64,000 nucleotides of DNA from Roseococcus pinisoli (lineage in GTDB: Bacteria; Pseudomonadota; Alphaproteobacteria; Acetobacterales; Acetobacteraceae), in the NCBI RefSeq assembly GCF_018413645.1, contig NZ_JAHCDA010000003.1:360969-424968 (forward strand), given 5' to 3'. The notes beneath the pieces are model-generated. The model searched no databases and had not been told where the DNA came from. It saw nothing but the letters and a program-made list of their open reading frames with translations. Each line of letters starts with the position of its first letter. Position 1 is the first letter of the stretch. The position numbers were made by a program, and so were the translations under genes. Positions 19,113-27,595 of the stretch are shown here, in pieces.

Positions 19113-19127
19113 GTAAGGCTTCGTTAA
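19113..19127. promoter_or_regulatory. CtrA-like box in the flgF/fliL divergent region
   Basis: On the plus strand GTAA-GGCTTCG-TTAA (minus strand TTAA-CGAAGCC-TTAC) matches the alphaproteobacterial CtrA full-site consensus TTAA-N7-TTAA at seven of eight positions with the correct spacing. It ends 55 nt before the fliL GTG and lies about 137 nt from the flgF ATG. The same intergenic region holds an inverted repeat, CCGGCA-N5-TGCCGG at 19041-19057. Function is inferred. Confidence 0.5.
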
Positions 19128-19182
19128 TCGTCCGCCGCCAGATTGCCCCTCGGGGCCGTTGAGGCCGGAAGGATGGGGCGGC

Positions 19183-19686
19183 GTGTCGACGAAGAACCTC
19201 GTTGTGGCAGAAGGCGCCTCTTCGCGCACCGCGAAGAAGAAGCTGATTCTGCTGGCGCTGCCTCTGCTCCTGGCCGGCATCGGCGGCGGTCTCTGGTTCG
19301 GAGGTTTTCTGCCCGGTGCGACTGGTCGTCAGGAGGCCAAGCAGGCCGGTGGCGGCTCCGCGGACCTCGCAGCCACGTCGCGGCAGCCGGTTTTCGTGCC
19401 GATGCCCGACATCACCGCCAACCTCAACGCGCCCGGCCGGCGCGCCTTCATCCGTGTCCGCAGCCAGGTGGAGGTGGCGGGGGCACAGGACGCCGCCACG
19501 CTTCGCGCCGCCATGCCCCGCCTCGTCGACCTCTTCACGACCTATCTGCGCGAGATCCGGCCGGAGGAGCTGCGCGGCAGCGCCGGCACGCATAGGCTGC
19601 GGGAGGAGCTCATCGCGCGCGCCAATGTCGCTGCCTCGCCAGCGCGTGTCACGGACGTCCTCTTCACGGAGATCCTCGTGCAATGA
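19183..19686 (+). CDS. fliL: flagellar basal body-associated protein FliL
   Basis: Single-pass inner-membrane protein around the MotAB stator. The GTG at 19183 is preferred because GGAAGGA lies about 10 nt upstream; a TTG at 19159 is less likely. The 167 residues contain a basic N-terminus, one membrane helix (LILLALPLLLAGIGGGLWFG) and a periplasmic FliL domain with VFVPMPDITANLNAPGRRA and a terminal VTDVLFTEILVQ. The stop overlaps the fliM ATG in an ATGA. Confidence 0.92.
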   Translation: MSTKNLVVAEGASSRTAKKKLILLALPLLLAGIGGGLWFGGFLPGATGRQEAKQAGGGSADLAATSRQPVFVPMPDITANLNAPGRRAFIRVRSQVEVAGAQDAATLRAAMPRLVDLFTTYLREIRPEELRGSAGTHRLREELIARANVAASPARVTDVLFTEILVQ

Positions 19687-20750
19687 GCAGCGAGGAGGAG
19701 GACGATCTCGCCGCCGCCTGGGGCGCAGCCCTTGAGGACGGGAAGGCGGAGCCGGAGGCGAAGGTGTCGGCCGATGCCGCGCGCGTCCTCAACCAGGCGG
19801 AAATCGACAGCCTGCTGGGCTTCGAGGGCGACGGGGAAGGGGGCAACGCCGCCCGGACCGGCATCGAGCGGATGATCCACTCCGGCCTCATCTCCTACGA
19901 GCGGCTGCCGATGCTGGAGATCATCTTCGATCGGCTGGTGCGCATCCTCTCCACCTCGCTGCGCAATTTCACCTCCGACAATGTCGAGGTGTCCATCGAC
20001 AGCATCGCGAGCCAGCGCTTCGGCGACTACCTGAACAGCGTGCCGCTTCCGGCGATGCTGGCGGTCTTCAAGGTCGAGGAATGGGACAATTTCGGCCTGA
20101 TCGTCGTGGATTCCCCGATGATCTACTCGGTCGTGGACGTGCTGCTCGGCGGCCGCCGCGGAACGGCGGCGATGCGGATCGAGGGAAGGCCCTACACCAC
20201 CATCGAGCGCACGCTCGTCGAGCGCCTGATCGGCGTCCTGCTGAAGGACCTGGGCGATGCCTTCGCGCCCATCACCGAGGTGGAATTCCTGTTCGAGCGG
20301 CTGGAGGTGAACCCGCGCTTCGCGGCGATTTCTCGCCTCTCCAATGCCTGCGTCCTGACTCGGCTGCGTGTCGACATGGAGGATCGGGGCGGGCGGCTGG
20401 AGCTCCTGCTGCCCTATGCGACGCTGGAACCGGTGCGCGAGCTGCTGCTGCAGCAGTTCATGGGCGAGAAGTTCGGCCGCGACAGCATCTGGGAAACCCA
20501 CCTCGCGGAGCAGCTCCGGCATACCGAGGTCTCGCTGGACGTGGTGCTGGACCAGCAGATCATGCCGCTTTCGAGCGTGATCGCGTTGCAGCCCGGCGAC
20601 CGCATCATGCTCAACACCTCGCCGGGATCGCCGGTGCGGCTGCATTGCGGCCCCGTGCCCATCTTCCAGGGCGAGTTCGGCCGACGGGAGAACCGCCCGG
20701 CCGTCCGCATCTCCGAGACGCTGCGCAACATGGCGGATCTGGTGGCATGA
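19683..20750 (+). CDS. fliM: flagellar motor switch protein FliM
   Basis: C-ring switch protein that binds CheY-P and sets rotation direction. The 355 residues include the N-terminal segment VLNQAEIDSLLGF, the usual CheY-binding and FliM start motif, then GMIHSGLISYERLPMLE-like core sequence, and a C-terminal SpoA domain with DRIMLNTSPGSPVRLHCG. About 35 acidic residues precede the LNQAEIDSLLGF motif. It overlaps fliL by 4 nt and the following DUF6468 gene by 4 nt. Confidence 0.95.
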   Translation: MSSEEEDDLAAAWGAALEDGKAEPEAKVSADAARVLNQAEIDSLLGFEGDGEGGNAARTGIERMIHSGLISYERLPMLEIIFDRLVRILSTSLRNFTSDNVEVSIDSIASQRFGDYLNSVPLPAMLAVFKVEEWDNFGLIVVDSPMIYSVVDVLLGGRRGTAAMRIEGRPYTTIERTLVERLIGVLLKDLGDAFAPITEVEFLFERLEVNPRFAAISRLSNACVLTRLRVDMEDRGGRLELLLPYATLEPVRELLLQQFMGEKFGRDSIWETHLAEQLRHTEVSLDVVLDQQIMPLSSVIALQPGDRIMLNTSPGSPVRLHCGPVPIFQGEFGRRENRPAVRISETLRNMADLVA

Positions 20751-21157
20751 CCGTCGCCGAATGGGCCGTGCAGGTCGCCGTCATCGCGCTGCTGGGCGCC
20801 ACGCTGCCCATGGCCTGGCGGCTGGACCGGATGTTGCGCGCTCTGCGCGCCGATCGCGCCGCGCTGGATGCGGGCGCCCGGGAGCTCGCCGAGGCCTCGC
20901 GCCTCGCCGAAGCGGCCCTCATCCGGCTGCGCGCCACGGCCGAACTGGCGGGGCGACAGGTGTCGGAATGCGTGGCGGGGGCGGAGGCCGTCCGGGACGA
21001 TCTCCGCTACCTCGCCGAACGGTCCGAGACCCTGGCCGACCGCCTGGAAGGTGCGGTTCAGGCGGCGCGACCGATGGCGGGTGCCGTCGCGTCGTCTTCC
21101 GCAACGGTCCGCAGCGAGGCGGAGCGTGACCTCCTTCGGGCGTTGAAGCTGCCATGA
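20747..21157 (+). CDS. DUF6468 flagellar-cluster protein
   Basis: 136-residue protein with one N-terminal membrane helix (VQVAVIALLGATLPMAWRL) followed by a long heptad-rich, Arg/Ala/Glu-rich segment that should form a coiled coil. It resembles the DUF6468 family, found in alphaproteobacterial flagellar operons; no biochemical role is known to me. Its ATG overlaps the fliM stop and its stop overlaps the next gene's ATG, so it is embedded in a translationally coupled chain. A motor-accessory role is inferred only from this position. Confidence 0.75.
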   Translation: MTVAEWAVQVAVIALLGATLPMAWRLDRMLRALRADRAALDAGARELAEASRLAEAALIRLRATAELAGRQVSECVAGAEAVRDDLRYLAERSETLADRLEGAVQAARPMAGAVASSSATVRSEAERDLLRALKLP

Positions 21158-21780
21158 TGCCGCAGCCGCGCCTCCTGCCGCTTGCCCTGATGGCGATGCT
21201 GGCGCTGATGGCGATCAAGCTCGACGGGATCCGGCGGGATGGAATGCCGTCCGTCGAGCTTCTGAGCTCGGCCCAGGCGAACTCGCCGCCGGCACCTGCC
21301 GCTGCGGTTCCGACGGCCTCGCCGGCGCCGGCGCGCCCGGCGGCCGACTCGAGCACGGTGCTGTCACCGGATGTCACGGCGGAGCGCACGCTACTCGAAT
21401 CACTGCGAGCCCGTCGCGCGGAGATCGAGGCACGGGAAGCGGCGCTCGCCCAACGAGAAATGCTGATCGCGGCCCTCGAGCGCCGGCTGACGGGCCGAAT
21501 GGAGGAGCTCTCGGCCCTGCAACGGCAGCTCGAGACCGAGGCCCGCGCGCGCGATGAGCGCACCGAGCAGGGCTGGCGCCAGATGGTGCGGCTCTATGAG
21601 GGCATGCGGGCGCGCGAGGCCGCGAGCATCTTCGACGAACTCGACATGCCGGTGCTGATCCAGGTGGTCGGGCGCATGCGGGAGGCGAAGGCGGCCCCGG
21701 TTCTTGCGGCCATGCGCCCGGAACGCGCGCGCCTCGTCACGACCGAGCTCGCCCGCCATCGCTCACGCCCCAATGACTGA
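21154..21780 (+). CDS. motE: MotE-like flagellar motor chaperone
   Basis: 208 residues: a short N-terminal membrane or signal segment (PLALMAMLALMAIKL), a Pro/Ala-rich linker, a predicted coiled coil (about residues 75-140, rich in Arg and Glu) and a C-terminal MgtE-N-like domain with MRAREAASIFDELDMPVLIQ. This layout matches MotE, the periplasmic chaperone that stabilises MotC in rhizobia. It overlaps the DUF6468 gene by 4 nt. motB and motC are not in the window, so the partner is unknown. Confidence 0.7.
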   Translation: MMPQPRLLPLALMAMLALMAIKLDGIRRDGMPSVELLSSAQANSPPAPAAAVPTASPAPARPAADSSTVLSPDVTAERTLLESLRARRAEIEAREAALAQREMLIAALERRLTGRMEELSALQRQLETEARARDERTEQGWRQMVRLYEGMRAREAASIFDELDMPVLIQVVGRMREAKAAPVLAAMRPERARLVTTELARHRSRPND

Positions 21781-21816
21781 AGCCTCCGGAGAGCCCACCG
21801 CGAAAGGGATCGCAAT

Positions 21817-22203
21817 ATGCCGATGGACAGGACGATGAATGTTCTCATCGTCGACGACTACAAGACGATGCTGCGCATCATCCGCAATCTTCTGAAGCAG
21901 CTCGACTTCAATAATGTCGAGGAAGCGACCGACGGGGCCGAGGCCCTGGCCAAGCTTCGCGCGGGCCATTTCGGACTCGTCATCAGCGATTGGAACATGG
22001 AGCCGATGACGGGCCTCGACCTGCTGAAGGAGGTCCGGGCCGATGCGCGATTGAAGCACCTGCCCTTCATCATGATCACCGCGGAGAGCAAGACGGAGAA
22101 CGTCGTGGCCGCCAAGCAGGCAGGCGTCTCCAACTACATCGTCAAGCCCTTCAACGCGGAGACGCTGCGCGAGAAGATCGAAAAGGTGCTCGTCCATGCC
22201 TGA
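21817..22203 (+). CDS. cheY: chemotaxis response regulator CheY
   Basis: Single-domain receiver that binds FliM when phosphorylated. From the ATG at 21817 it has 128 residues: acidic pair D13-D14 (VDDYKT), phosphoacceptor D58 in [12 protein letters not shown], threonine in ITAES and K110 in [12 protein letters not shown]. ATGs at 21823 and 21835 are alternative starts. It lies 36 nt after the MotE-like gene and overlaps cheZ by 8 nt. Position within the switch operon supports a motor CheY rather than a general regulator. Confidence 0.92.
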   Translation: MPMDRTMNVLIVDDYKTMLRIIRNLLKQLDFNNVEEATDGAEALAKLRAGHFGLVISDWNMEPMTGLDLLKEVRADARLKHLPFIMITAESKTENVVAAKQAGVSNYIVKPFNAETLREKIEKVLVHA

Positions 22204-22792
22204 CAGCCAGATCGCGCGGGATGGACCGGATGCCATCGAGCTCGCGGTGCGGCAGGTGCTCGAAAGCCTGGCCGGCGCCATGACCACGACCGAAGCGGCG
22301 TTGCTCGCCGAACTGGATGCGCTGGGCCGCGAGGTGCAGCGAGCCAAGACGGAGATCGCGGCGCTGCGCGTCGACGACATCAATGCAAGCCACATCCCTA
22401 GCGCCACCGACGAGCTGGACGCGGTGGTCGAGCATACGGCGACCGCGACCAACGAGATTCTCGATGTCTGCGAAGGGCTGGAGGCGATGCAGGCGCGCCT
22501 GCCGTCAGAGGAGGGGGAGAAGCTGGCGGCGGCCGTCACCCGCATCTACGAGGCCTGCGGTTTCCAGGACATCACCGGTCAGCGCATCAGCAAGGTCGTC
22601 AGCGCGCTCAAGGCCATCGAGGCGAGGATCGCGGCGGTGTCCGCGCGCTTCTCTATCGGTACCGAGGCGCCTCCTTTGCCGGATAACGTGTCTCCGATGA
22701 CGGAGGGGCGGGCCCTGGCCAATGGCCCGCAACTTCCTGCCACGGCCAGCAGCCAGCAGGAGATCGACAAGCTCCTGGCGAGCTTCGACTGA
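22196..22792 (+). CDS. cheZ: CheY-P phosphatase CheZ
   Basis: 198-residue phosphatase that ends CheY signalling. The catalytic loop [12 protein letters not shown] supplies the acidic residue D125 and the water-activating Q129, matching D-x-T-G-Q in characterised CheZ. The C-terminal tail [14 protein letters not shown] resembles the short amphipathic CheY-binding peptide of CheZ. Flanking helices are Ala/Glu-rich, as expected for the long four-helix bundle. It overlaps cheY and is joined by a TGATG overlap to the large repeat protein gene. Confidence 0.9.
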   Translation: MPDSQIARDGPDAIELAVRQVLESLAGAMTTTEAALLAELDALGREVQRAKTEIAALRVDDINASHIPSATDELDAVVEHTATATNEILDVCEGLEAMQARLPSEEGEKLAAAVTRIYEACGFQDITGQRISKVVSALKAIEARIAAVSARFSIGTEAPPLPDNVSPMTEGRALANGPQLPATASSQQEIDKLLASFD

Positions 22793-25725
22793 TGCGCCGC
22801 GTCCTGCTCTGCCTTCTTCTCGGTCTGCTTGCAGGGACGGCGGCGGCGCAAGAGCGCGTCGGCGTCCGGACCGGCGATCATCCGGGCTTCGGACGCATCG
22901 TCTTCGACTGGGCAGCGCCGCCCCGTTACCAGGTGCAAGTACAAGACGATCGTGTGCTGTTGCGGTTCCGGACGATCGAGCCTGTCGATCTCTCCGGCGC
23001 TCATCGCCTGCCACGCAACCTGCTGGCCGTCAGCCGCGGGGATGGCGTGATCGAGCTCCAGATGGCGCCTGGCGCCCGTCTCCGGCATTTTCGCAACGGT
23101 CCAAAGGTGGCCCTCGACTTCCTGGATCCGCCTTATCCACAGAGCGAGCGAAGGGCCGCCGCGCCGGCTCGTGTCGCGCCTCCGGTCATGGCCGGCGTTC
23201 CCGCACCTCCCGCCGTGCCTGAGTTGTCGCCACCAGCCCCGGCCGTGGTCGAAGAGCAGGCAATTCCGAATGCGCCGCCCAGTCCGCAACCCGAGCCTGC
23301 GGAGGCCATTTCGACGAAGCCGGCCGAGGGGCCATCGCCGCATCAAAGCCCTGTTGAGGAGGCTGCGGTTGCCGCCCCACCGCAGTCCTTTCCGGTACTG
23401 CCAGTTCAGGACCACGTTCCGCCCACTTCCACCCGGGTGAGTCTGGCCGATCCGGCGCCCATCAGGGCGCGCCTCCAGCGGGAGGAGGGGCAGCAGCCTA
23501 TCCTCCGGATCCCGGCTGGCGCCGGTGTGGGAGCGGCAGCGCTGCGCCGGGGGGATCACGCGCTGGTCATCCTCGATGCCGATCGCCCGGTCGATTTGGG
23601 GCAGGCCCTCCGGTCTTCGGCTTTTCCCGAGATCAGGATGCAGCGGCTAGCCGGTGGCACGCTGATCACCTGGAAGTTGCCGGCGGATGAACGGCTGCTG
23701 CTTCGGAGGGAGGGGCAGGACTGGTCTGTGCAGCAGGTGATGGGGAGTCAGGTCACGACGCCCACTCCGGAAGCTCTGGATCTTACGAGTGAGGGAGAGC
23801 GTTTCATCCTGCGGACGGAACAGCCTTCGCGCGTTGTCGCCCTCAGCGATCCGCTGACGGGACTTCCGCTCCTGATCGGCACGGTGATCGAGGCCGCACC
23901 CCAGCTGGTTGCGAGCCGGAGCCTGGCGGAGTTCGATCTCGTCGCGACCTTCCTGGGCGCCGCCGTGGTCGCGCGCGCGGATCGGGTTTCCTTGCGCGCG
24001 GGGGCCGGTCGCTTCCTGATTTCCGTCGAAGGCGGCGCCGTTGCCGCGGCAGGATCACTCTCGGGGGAGACGGCTTCCCGCCCGGGCATGACCCGCAGCT
24101 TCGACCTGCCGTCGCTGCCGGCTTTGGCCCTGCAGGAGCGCCTCCGGGTCGAGCAGGCGAGCATCGGCGAGGCAGCGCCGCTGTTGCGCACCGAACCCCG
24201 CCTGGCGGCCGCTCAGACGCTTTTGGCGCTGGGCCTCCCGCAAGAGGCGCAGGCCATGCTGCGGGTGGCAGCGCAGGAAAGCCCGCAGGCGGCGCAGGAG
24301 GGCCGGCTGGCCTTCCTGGCGGGGATGGGCGCCCTGATCGGCGGCCGTCCGGGCGAGGCGGGTGGACTTGATGCGGAACTGCCGAGATCGGACGAGGTGC
24401 TTCTCTGGCGTGCGCTGCGTGCCGCGCTTCGGGGCGAGCCGGTCGATGCCGCGCCAGGCCTCGCGGCGACGATGCCGCTCCTGCTGTCCTACCCGGAAGG
24501 CCTGCGGCGACGAGTCCTGCCGATCGCCGTGGAAGCCCTGGCGGAGGGCGGCCGGCCGGCGGAGGCCCGGCGCCTCCTCGATCAGGCCGGAGAGGATCCT
24601 TCGCTGGTGCTCGCCCAGGGCCTGCTCGAGGAAGCGCAGGGGAATGCCCCGGAGGCTCTGGAGGCCTATGACCGCGCAATCGGGGGGCGGGATCGTCTGG
24701 CCCGCGCGCGCGCCCTTCGCCGCGCGACCGAGCTCCGCCTGGGAACTGGGCGTCTCGACGCGGCAGCCGCGGCCCAGCAGTTGGAACAGACGCTCTTCGC
24801 CTGGCGCGGCGATGCTCAGGAAATCAGCCTTCGGGAGCGTCTGGCGGAGCTGCGGGGGCAGGCGGGCGATCCGCGCGCGGCGCTCGCACTGCTGCGGGAG
24901 ACCGAAGCGCTCTTCCCGGAGCGTGCCGCAGCTCTGCGTGGCCGCCTCCAGCAGGCCTTCCTGCAGGCCCTCGAGATGGAGCCCCCATTAGGGGCCGTGG
25001 GCCTCTATGATGCCTATCCGGACCTTCTTCCCACCGGCGCCGAGGGCGTGGCGGTCCTGGCCCTTCTGTCGGAACGGCTTACCGCGCTGGATCTTCCGAA
25101 CCGTGCGGCGGAAGTGCTGCGTCGCGCGGTGGAGCGCCTGCCCGCGGGCGAAAGCCGAGCCACGCTCGGTGCGCTGCTCGCCGAGCGCCATCTCGGCGAA
25201 GGCGAAGCCGACCGCGCGCTGGAGGCCCTGGCGCTCAGCTCGGCGCCGCGGCTTCCTTCCGCCCTGACGGATCGCCGCACCTTGCTGGCGGCTCAGGCCG
25301 AGGCGCGCCGCGGCAACCGTCAGCTCGCCCTGGAAGCGGTAAGGGCGCTCGGCCCGGCCGGCGACGAACAGCTGGCGGAGCTTCTGGCAGAGGGGCGCGA
25401 TTTTCCCGGTGCCGCCATGGCCCTGTCCCGCCACCTGGCCAATATCGGTGCGAGATCGGAATGGTCTGAGCCCCTGCAATACATCGCCCTTCGCAATGCG
25501 GTGTATCTCGCCATGGCGGGAGACGAGGCGGGGCTCGCCGCGCATCGGTCCTTCTGCGCCGGGCGTGTCACGCGGCCCGACCTGTCCGCGGCCTTCGAGG
25601 CGCTGACGGTCGATCCAGTTCGGGGCCTGGCCGATCTTCCGCGCCTCAGCCGCGAACTGAATCTCTTCCGGCGATTCCCCCAAAGTCTGGAGCCATTGCG
25701 GACCGCGCAACGCACGGCAGGATGA
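22792..25725 (+). CDS. large periplasmic TPR-like repeat protein of the flagellar/chemotaxis operon
   Basis: 977-residue protein of unknown function. A clear signal peptide ends near residue 20 (GTAAAQ). Residues about 25-115 form a predicted beta-rich domain (GFGRIVFDWAAPPRYQVQV), followed by a Pro/Ala-rich linker to about 215. A second beta-rich region runs to about 460. The rest is a helical solenoid of TPR-like units rich in Ala, Leu and Glu. The ATG overlaps the cheZ stop by 1 nt, so it is part of the motility transcript. Similar large repeat genes sit after cheZ in other Rhodospirillales (recalled, not checked). A periplasmic scaffold or motor-associated role is inference. Confidence 0.8.
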   Translation: MRRVLLCLLLGLLAGTAAAQERVGVRTGDHPGFGRIVFDWAAPPRYQVQVQDDRVLLRFRTIEPVDLSGAHRLPRNLLAVSRGDGVIELQMAPGARLRHFRNGPKVALDFLDPPYPQSERRAAAPARVAPPVMAGVPAPPAVPELSPPAPAVVEEQAIPNAPPSPQPEPAEAISTKPAEGPSPHQSPVEEAAVAAPPQSFPVLPVQDHVPPTSTRVSLADPAPIRARLQREEGQQPILRIPAGAGVGAAALRRGDHALVILDADRPVDLGQALRSSAFPEIRMQRLAGGTLITWKLPADERLLLRREGQDWSVQQVMGSQVTTPTPEALDLTSEGERFILRTEQPSRVVALSDPLTGLPLLIGTVIEAAPQLVASRSLAEFDLVATFLGAAVVARADRVSLRAGAGRFLISVEGGAVAAAGSLSGETASRPGMTRSFDLPSLPALALQERLRVEQASIGEAAPLLRTEPRLAAAQTLLALGLPQEAQAMLRVAAQESPQAAQEGRLAFLAGMGALIGGRPGEAGGLDAELPRSDEVLLWRALRAALRGEPVDAAPGLAATMPLLLSYPEGLRRRVLPIAVEALAEGGRPAEARRLLDQAGEDPSLVLAQGLLEEAQGNAPEALEAYDRAIGGRDRLARARALRRATELRLGTGRLDAAAAAQQLEQTLFAWRGDAQEISLRERLAELRGQAGDPRAALALLRETEALFPERAAALRGRLQQAFLQALEMEPPLGAVGLYDAYPDLLPTGAEGVAVLALLSERLTALDLPNRAAEVLRRAVERLPAGESRATLGALLAERHLGEGEADRALEALALSSAPRLPSALTDRRTLLAAQAEARRGNRQLALEAVRALGPAGDEQLAELLAEGRDFPGAAMALSRHLANIGARSEWSEPLQYIALRNAVYLAMAGDEAGLAAHRSFCAGRVTRPDLSAAFEALTVDPVRGLADLPRLSRELNLFRRFPQSLEPLRTAQRTAG

Positions 25726-25786
25726 GTCTTGCGTGGGGTGGGGGGGAGGTCCGCGATTTTTTCGGGCTGGTGAGCAGGAATTTCAT

Positions 25787-25815
25787 TTGACCCCCCGACC
25801 CCCATGGCCCATATG
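25787..25815 (+). promoter_or_regulatory. possible sigma-70 promoter upstream of speD
   Basis: TTGACC at 25787-25792 is separated by 17 nt from CATATG at 25810-25815, a plausible -35 with a weak -10. It would give a leader of about 80 nt before the speD ATG. The flanking region is unusually G-rich then C-rich. Weak evidence. Confidence 0.3.
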
Positions 25816-25904
25816 CGCCGCCGCTGACCTTATCGAACCGACGGCCGACTGTGGCCGCACAGCCGATACACCTGGTCATCTACTGGTGGGAAAGGGAACC
25901 CGAT

Positions 25905-26372
25905 ATGGACTCTCTCGTCCGACTGGGGATGGACTCGGATATTCTTCCGAGCGACGCCCAGACGACTCATGCTTCGGCTGCCAACGGTCCGGTGGAGCAG
26001 AAGGATTATTTCGTGGAGCGCAACGGCGTCCGTTACGCCGGCACGCACCTGATCATCGACCTCTGGGGCGCGACCAACCTCGGCGACCCCGGGCACATCG
26101 ATGCGGTGCTGCGCGAAGCCGCGATCGAGACCGGTGCGACGATCCTGCACGGGCACTTCCACCACTTCTCGCCCAACGGCGGAGTGTCGGGCGTGCTGGT
26201 GCTGGCCGAAAGCCATGTCTCCATCCACACCTGGCCGGAGCGGGACTACGCGGCGCTGGACATCTTCGTCTGCGGCGACTGCGATCCCTACAAGGCCATC
26301 CCGGTGCTGAAGCGCGGTTTCCTTCCGGAACGCGTGCAGCTCGCGGAGCACAAGCGCGGCCTCATCGGCTGA
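25905..26372 (+). CDS. speD: S-adenosylmethionine decarboxylase proenzyme
   Basis: Makes decarboxylated SAM, the aminopropyl donor for spermidine synthesis. The ATG at 25905 (MDSLVRLGMDSDIL), preceded by a GGGAAAGGGA site, gives 155 residues; an upstream GTG frame has no family resemblance. The proenzyme self-cleaves before a serine that becomes the pyruvoyl group; this is S103 in ESHVSIHTWPE. Other hallmarks are GTHLIIDLWGA and DIFVCGDCDPYKA. Compared with minimal bacterial class 1B enzymes it has about 40 extra N-terminal residues. speE follows after 75 nt. Confidence 0.93.
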   Translation: MDSLVRLGMDSDILPSDAQTTHASAANGPVEQKDYFVERNGVRYAGTHLIIDLWGATNLGDPGHIDAVLREAAIETGATILHGHFHHFSPNGGVSGVLVLAESHVSIHTWPERDYAALDIFVCGDCDPYKAIPVLKRGFLPERVQLAEHKRGLIG

Positions 26373-26447
26373 CATAAATCCGAGGTAGATGTGAACGGGG
26401 CCGGGCGGCAACGTCCGGCCCTTTCTTATTGGCGACGAGGTGAGACC

Positions 26448-27311
26448 ATGACCGAGACCTGGGTGAACGAGACCCTCTACCCCGATTGGGCGCAGCGCTT
26501 CCGCGTGAAGCAGGAACTCGCCCGCGTGAAGAGCGATTTCCAGGACATCCTGATCTTCGAGAGCTTCTCGCATGGCCGCGTGATGCTGCTCGACGGCGTG
26601 GTCCAGATCACGGAGCGCGACGAGTTCGTCTACCAGGAGATGCTGACGCATCAGCCGCTGCTCGCGCATGGCGCGGCCAAGCGCGTGCTGATCATCGGCG
26701 CCGGTGACGGCGGCGTGCTTCGCCGCGTGCTCGAGCACCGCAATGTCGAGAAGGCCGTTATGGTCGAGATCGACGGCGAGGTGATCCGTCTCGCGAAGGA
26801 GTTCCTGCCCGCCATCTCCGGCGACGCCTGGAACGACCCGCGGGCCGAGGTCATCGTCGGCGACGGCATCGACTATGTCCGCAAGGCCGAGGCCGGCTCC
26901 TTCGACGTCGTCATCGTGGACAGCACCGATCCCATCGGCGTGGGCGAGGTGCTCTTCACGGACGAGTTCTACCAGAACGCGGCCCGCCTGCTCTCGGCGA
27001 ACGGCGTGATCGTGAATCAGTGCGGCGTGCCCTTCATGCAGGCCGACGAGCTGCGCGAGACCTCGGAGCGCCGTGGGAAGTTCTTCCCCGACATCTGGGC
27101 CTATGTCGCGGCGGTTCCGACCTATGTCGGCGGCTACATGACGCTTGGCTGGGCGGCGAAGGCCAAGGGCCTGCGCGACGTGCCGGTGGCCGAGATCCGG
27201 GCGCGGGCGGAGAAGGCCGGCATCCTGGGCAAGACGCGCTACTGGACGCCGGAGATCCACGTGGGGGCCTTCCAGCTCCCGCCCTATATCTCCGAAAACC
27301 TCGAGGGCTGA
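26448..27311 (+). CDS. speE: spermidine synthase (putrescine aminopropyltransferase)
   Basis: Transfers the aminopropyl group from decarboxylated SAM to putrescine. The ATG at 26448 follows GACGAGGTGAGA and yields 287 residues, the usual length. Typical motifs are LDGVVQITERDEFVYQEML (polyamine pocket), VLIIGAGDGGVLRRVLEH (nucleotide site) and DVVIVDSTDPIGVGEVLF (catalytic Asp region). It forms a two-gene unit with speD and ends before a strong hairpin at 27549-27586. Confidence 0.95.
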   Translation: MTETWVNETLYPDWAQRFRVKQELARVKSDFQDILIFESFSHGRVMLLDGVVQITERDEFVYQEMLTHQPLLAHGAAKRVLIIGAGDGGVLRRVLEHRNVEKAVMVEIDGEVIRLAKEFLPAISGDAWNDPRAEVIVGDGIDYVRKAEAGSFDVVIVDSTDPIGVGEVLFTDEFYQNAARLLSANGVIVNQCGVPFMQADELRETSERRGKFFPDIWAYVAAVPTYVGGYMTLGWAAKAKGLRDVPVAEIRARAEKAGILGKTRYWTPEIHVGAFQLPPYISENLEG

Positions 27312-27548
27312 TTTCGCCTTCGGCCTGGTCGGCGGGTTCTTCCGTCGGTCAGGCCCGGTCTTCCGGCTGCCGCCGTGCTTTGCGCGTGTTTGCGGCGAGG
27401 TCTCTGTCCGGCGGGCGATATTCTCGCTCTCCGGTCCCGCCACCGGGCGGCGCGGCCTGCGGGCTGCCTCGTTCGGGTGCTCCCCTCGGTGGAGGGGCGT
27501 TGCGGAAGGGTCTCGCCTGGGCTTGGGCCCGTTCACGTCAGAGGCGGC

Positions 27549-27586
27549 GGCGGCCGGTATTCCTGCCAAGGCAGGAACCGGCCGCC
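27549..27586. terminator. strong hairpin between convergent speE and SDR genes
   Basis: GGCGGCCGGT-AT-TCCTGC pairs with GCAGGAACCGGCCGCC through a 16-bp stem with a two-base bulge; the apical C-G pair closes a two-base AA loop. It lies 9 nt from the SDR stop and 237 nt from the speE stop. There is no clear T-run on either side, so its termination role is probable but not certain. Confidence 0.6.
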
Positions 27587-27595
27587 TTCGTGGCC

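Noticed and set aside
25726-25904. Riboswitch upstream of speD
   Set aside because: The G-rich and C-rich segments pair poorly and no known SAM or polyamine riboswitch pattern was recognised.
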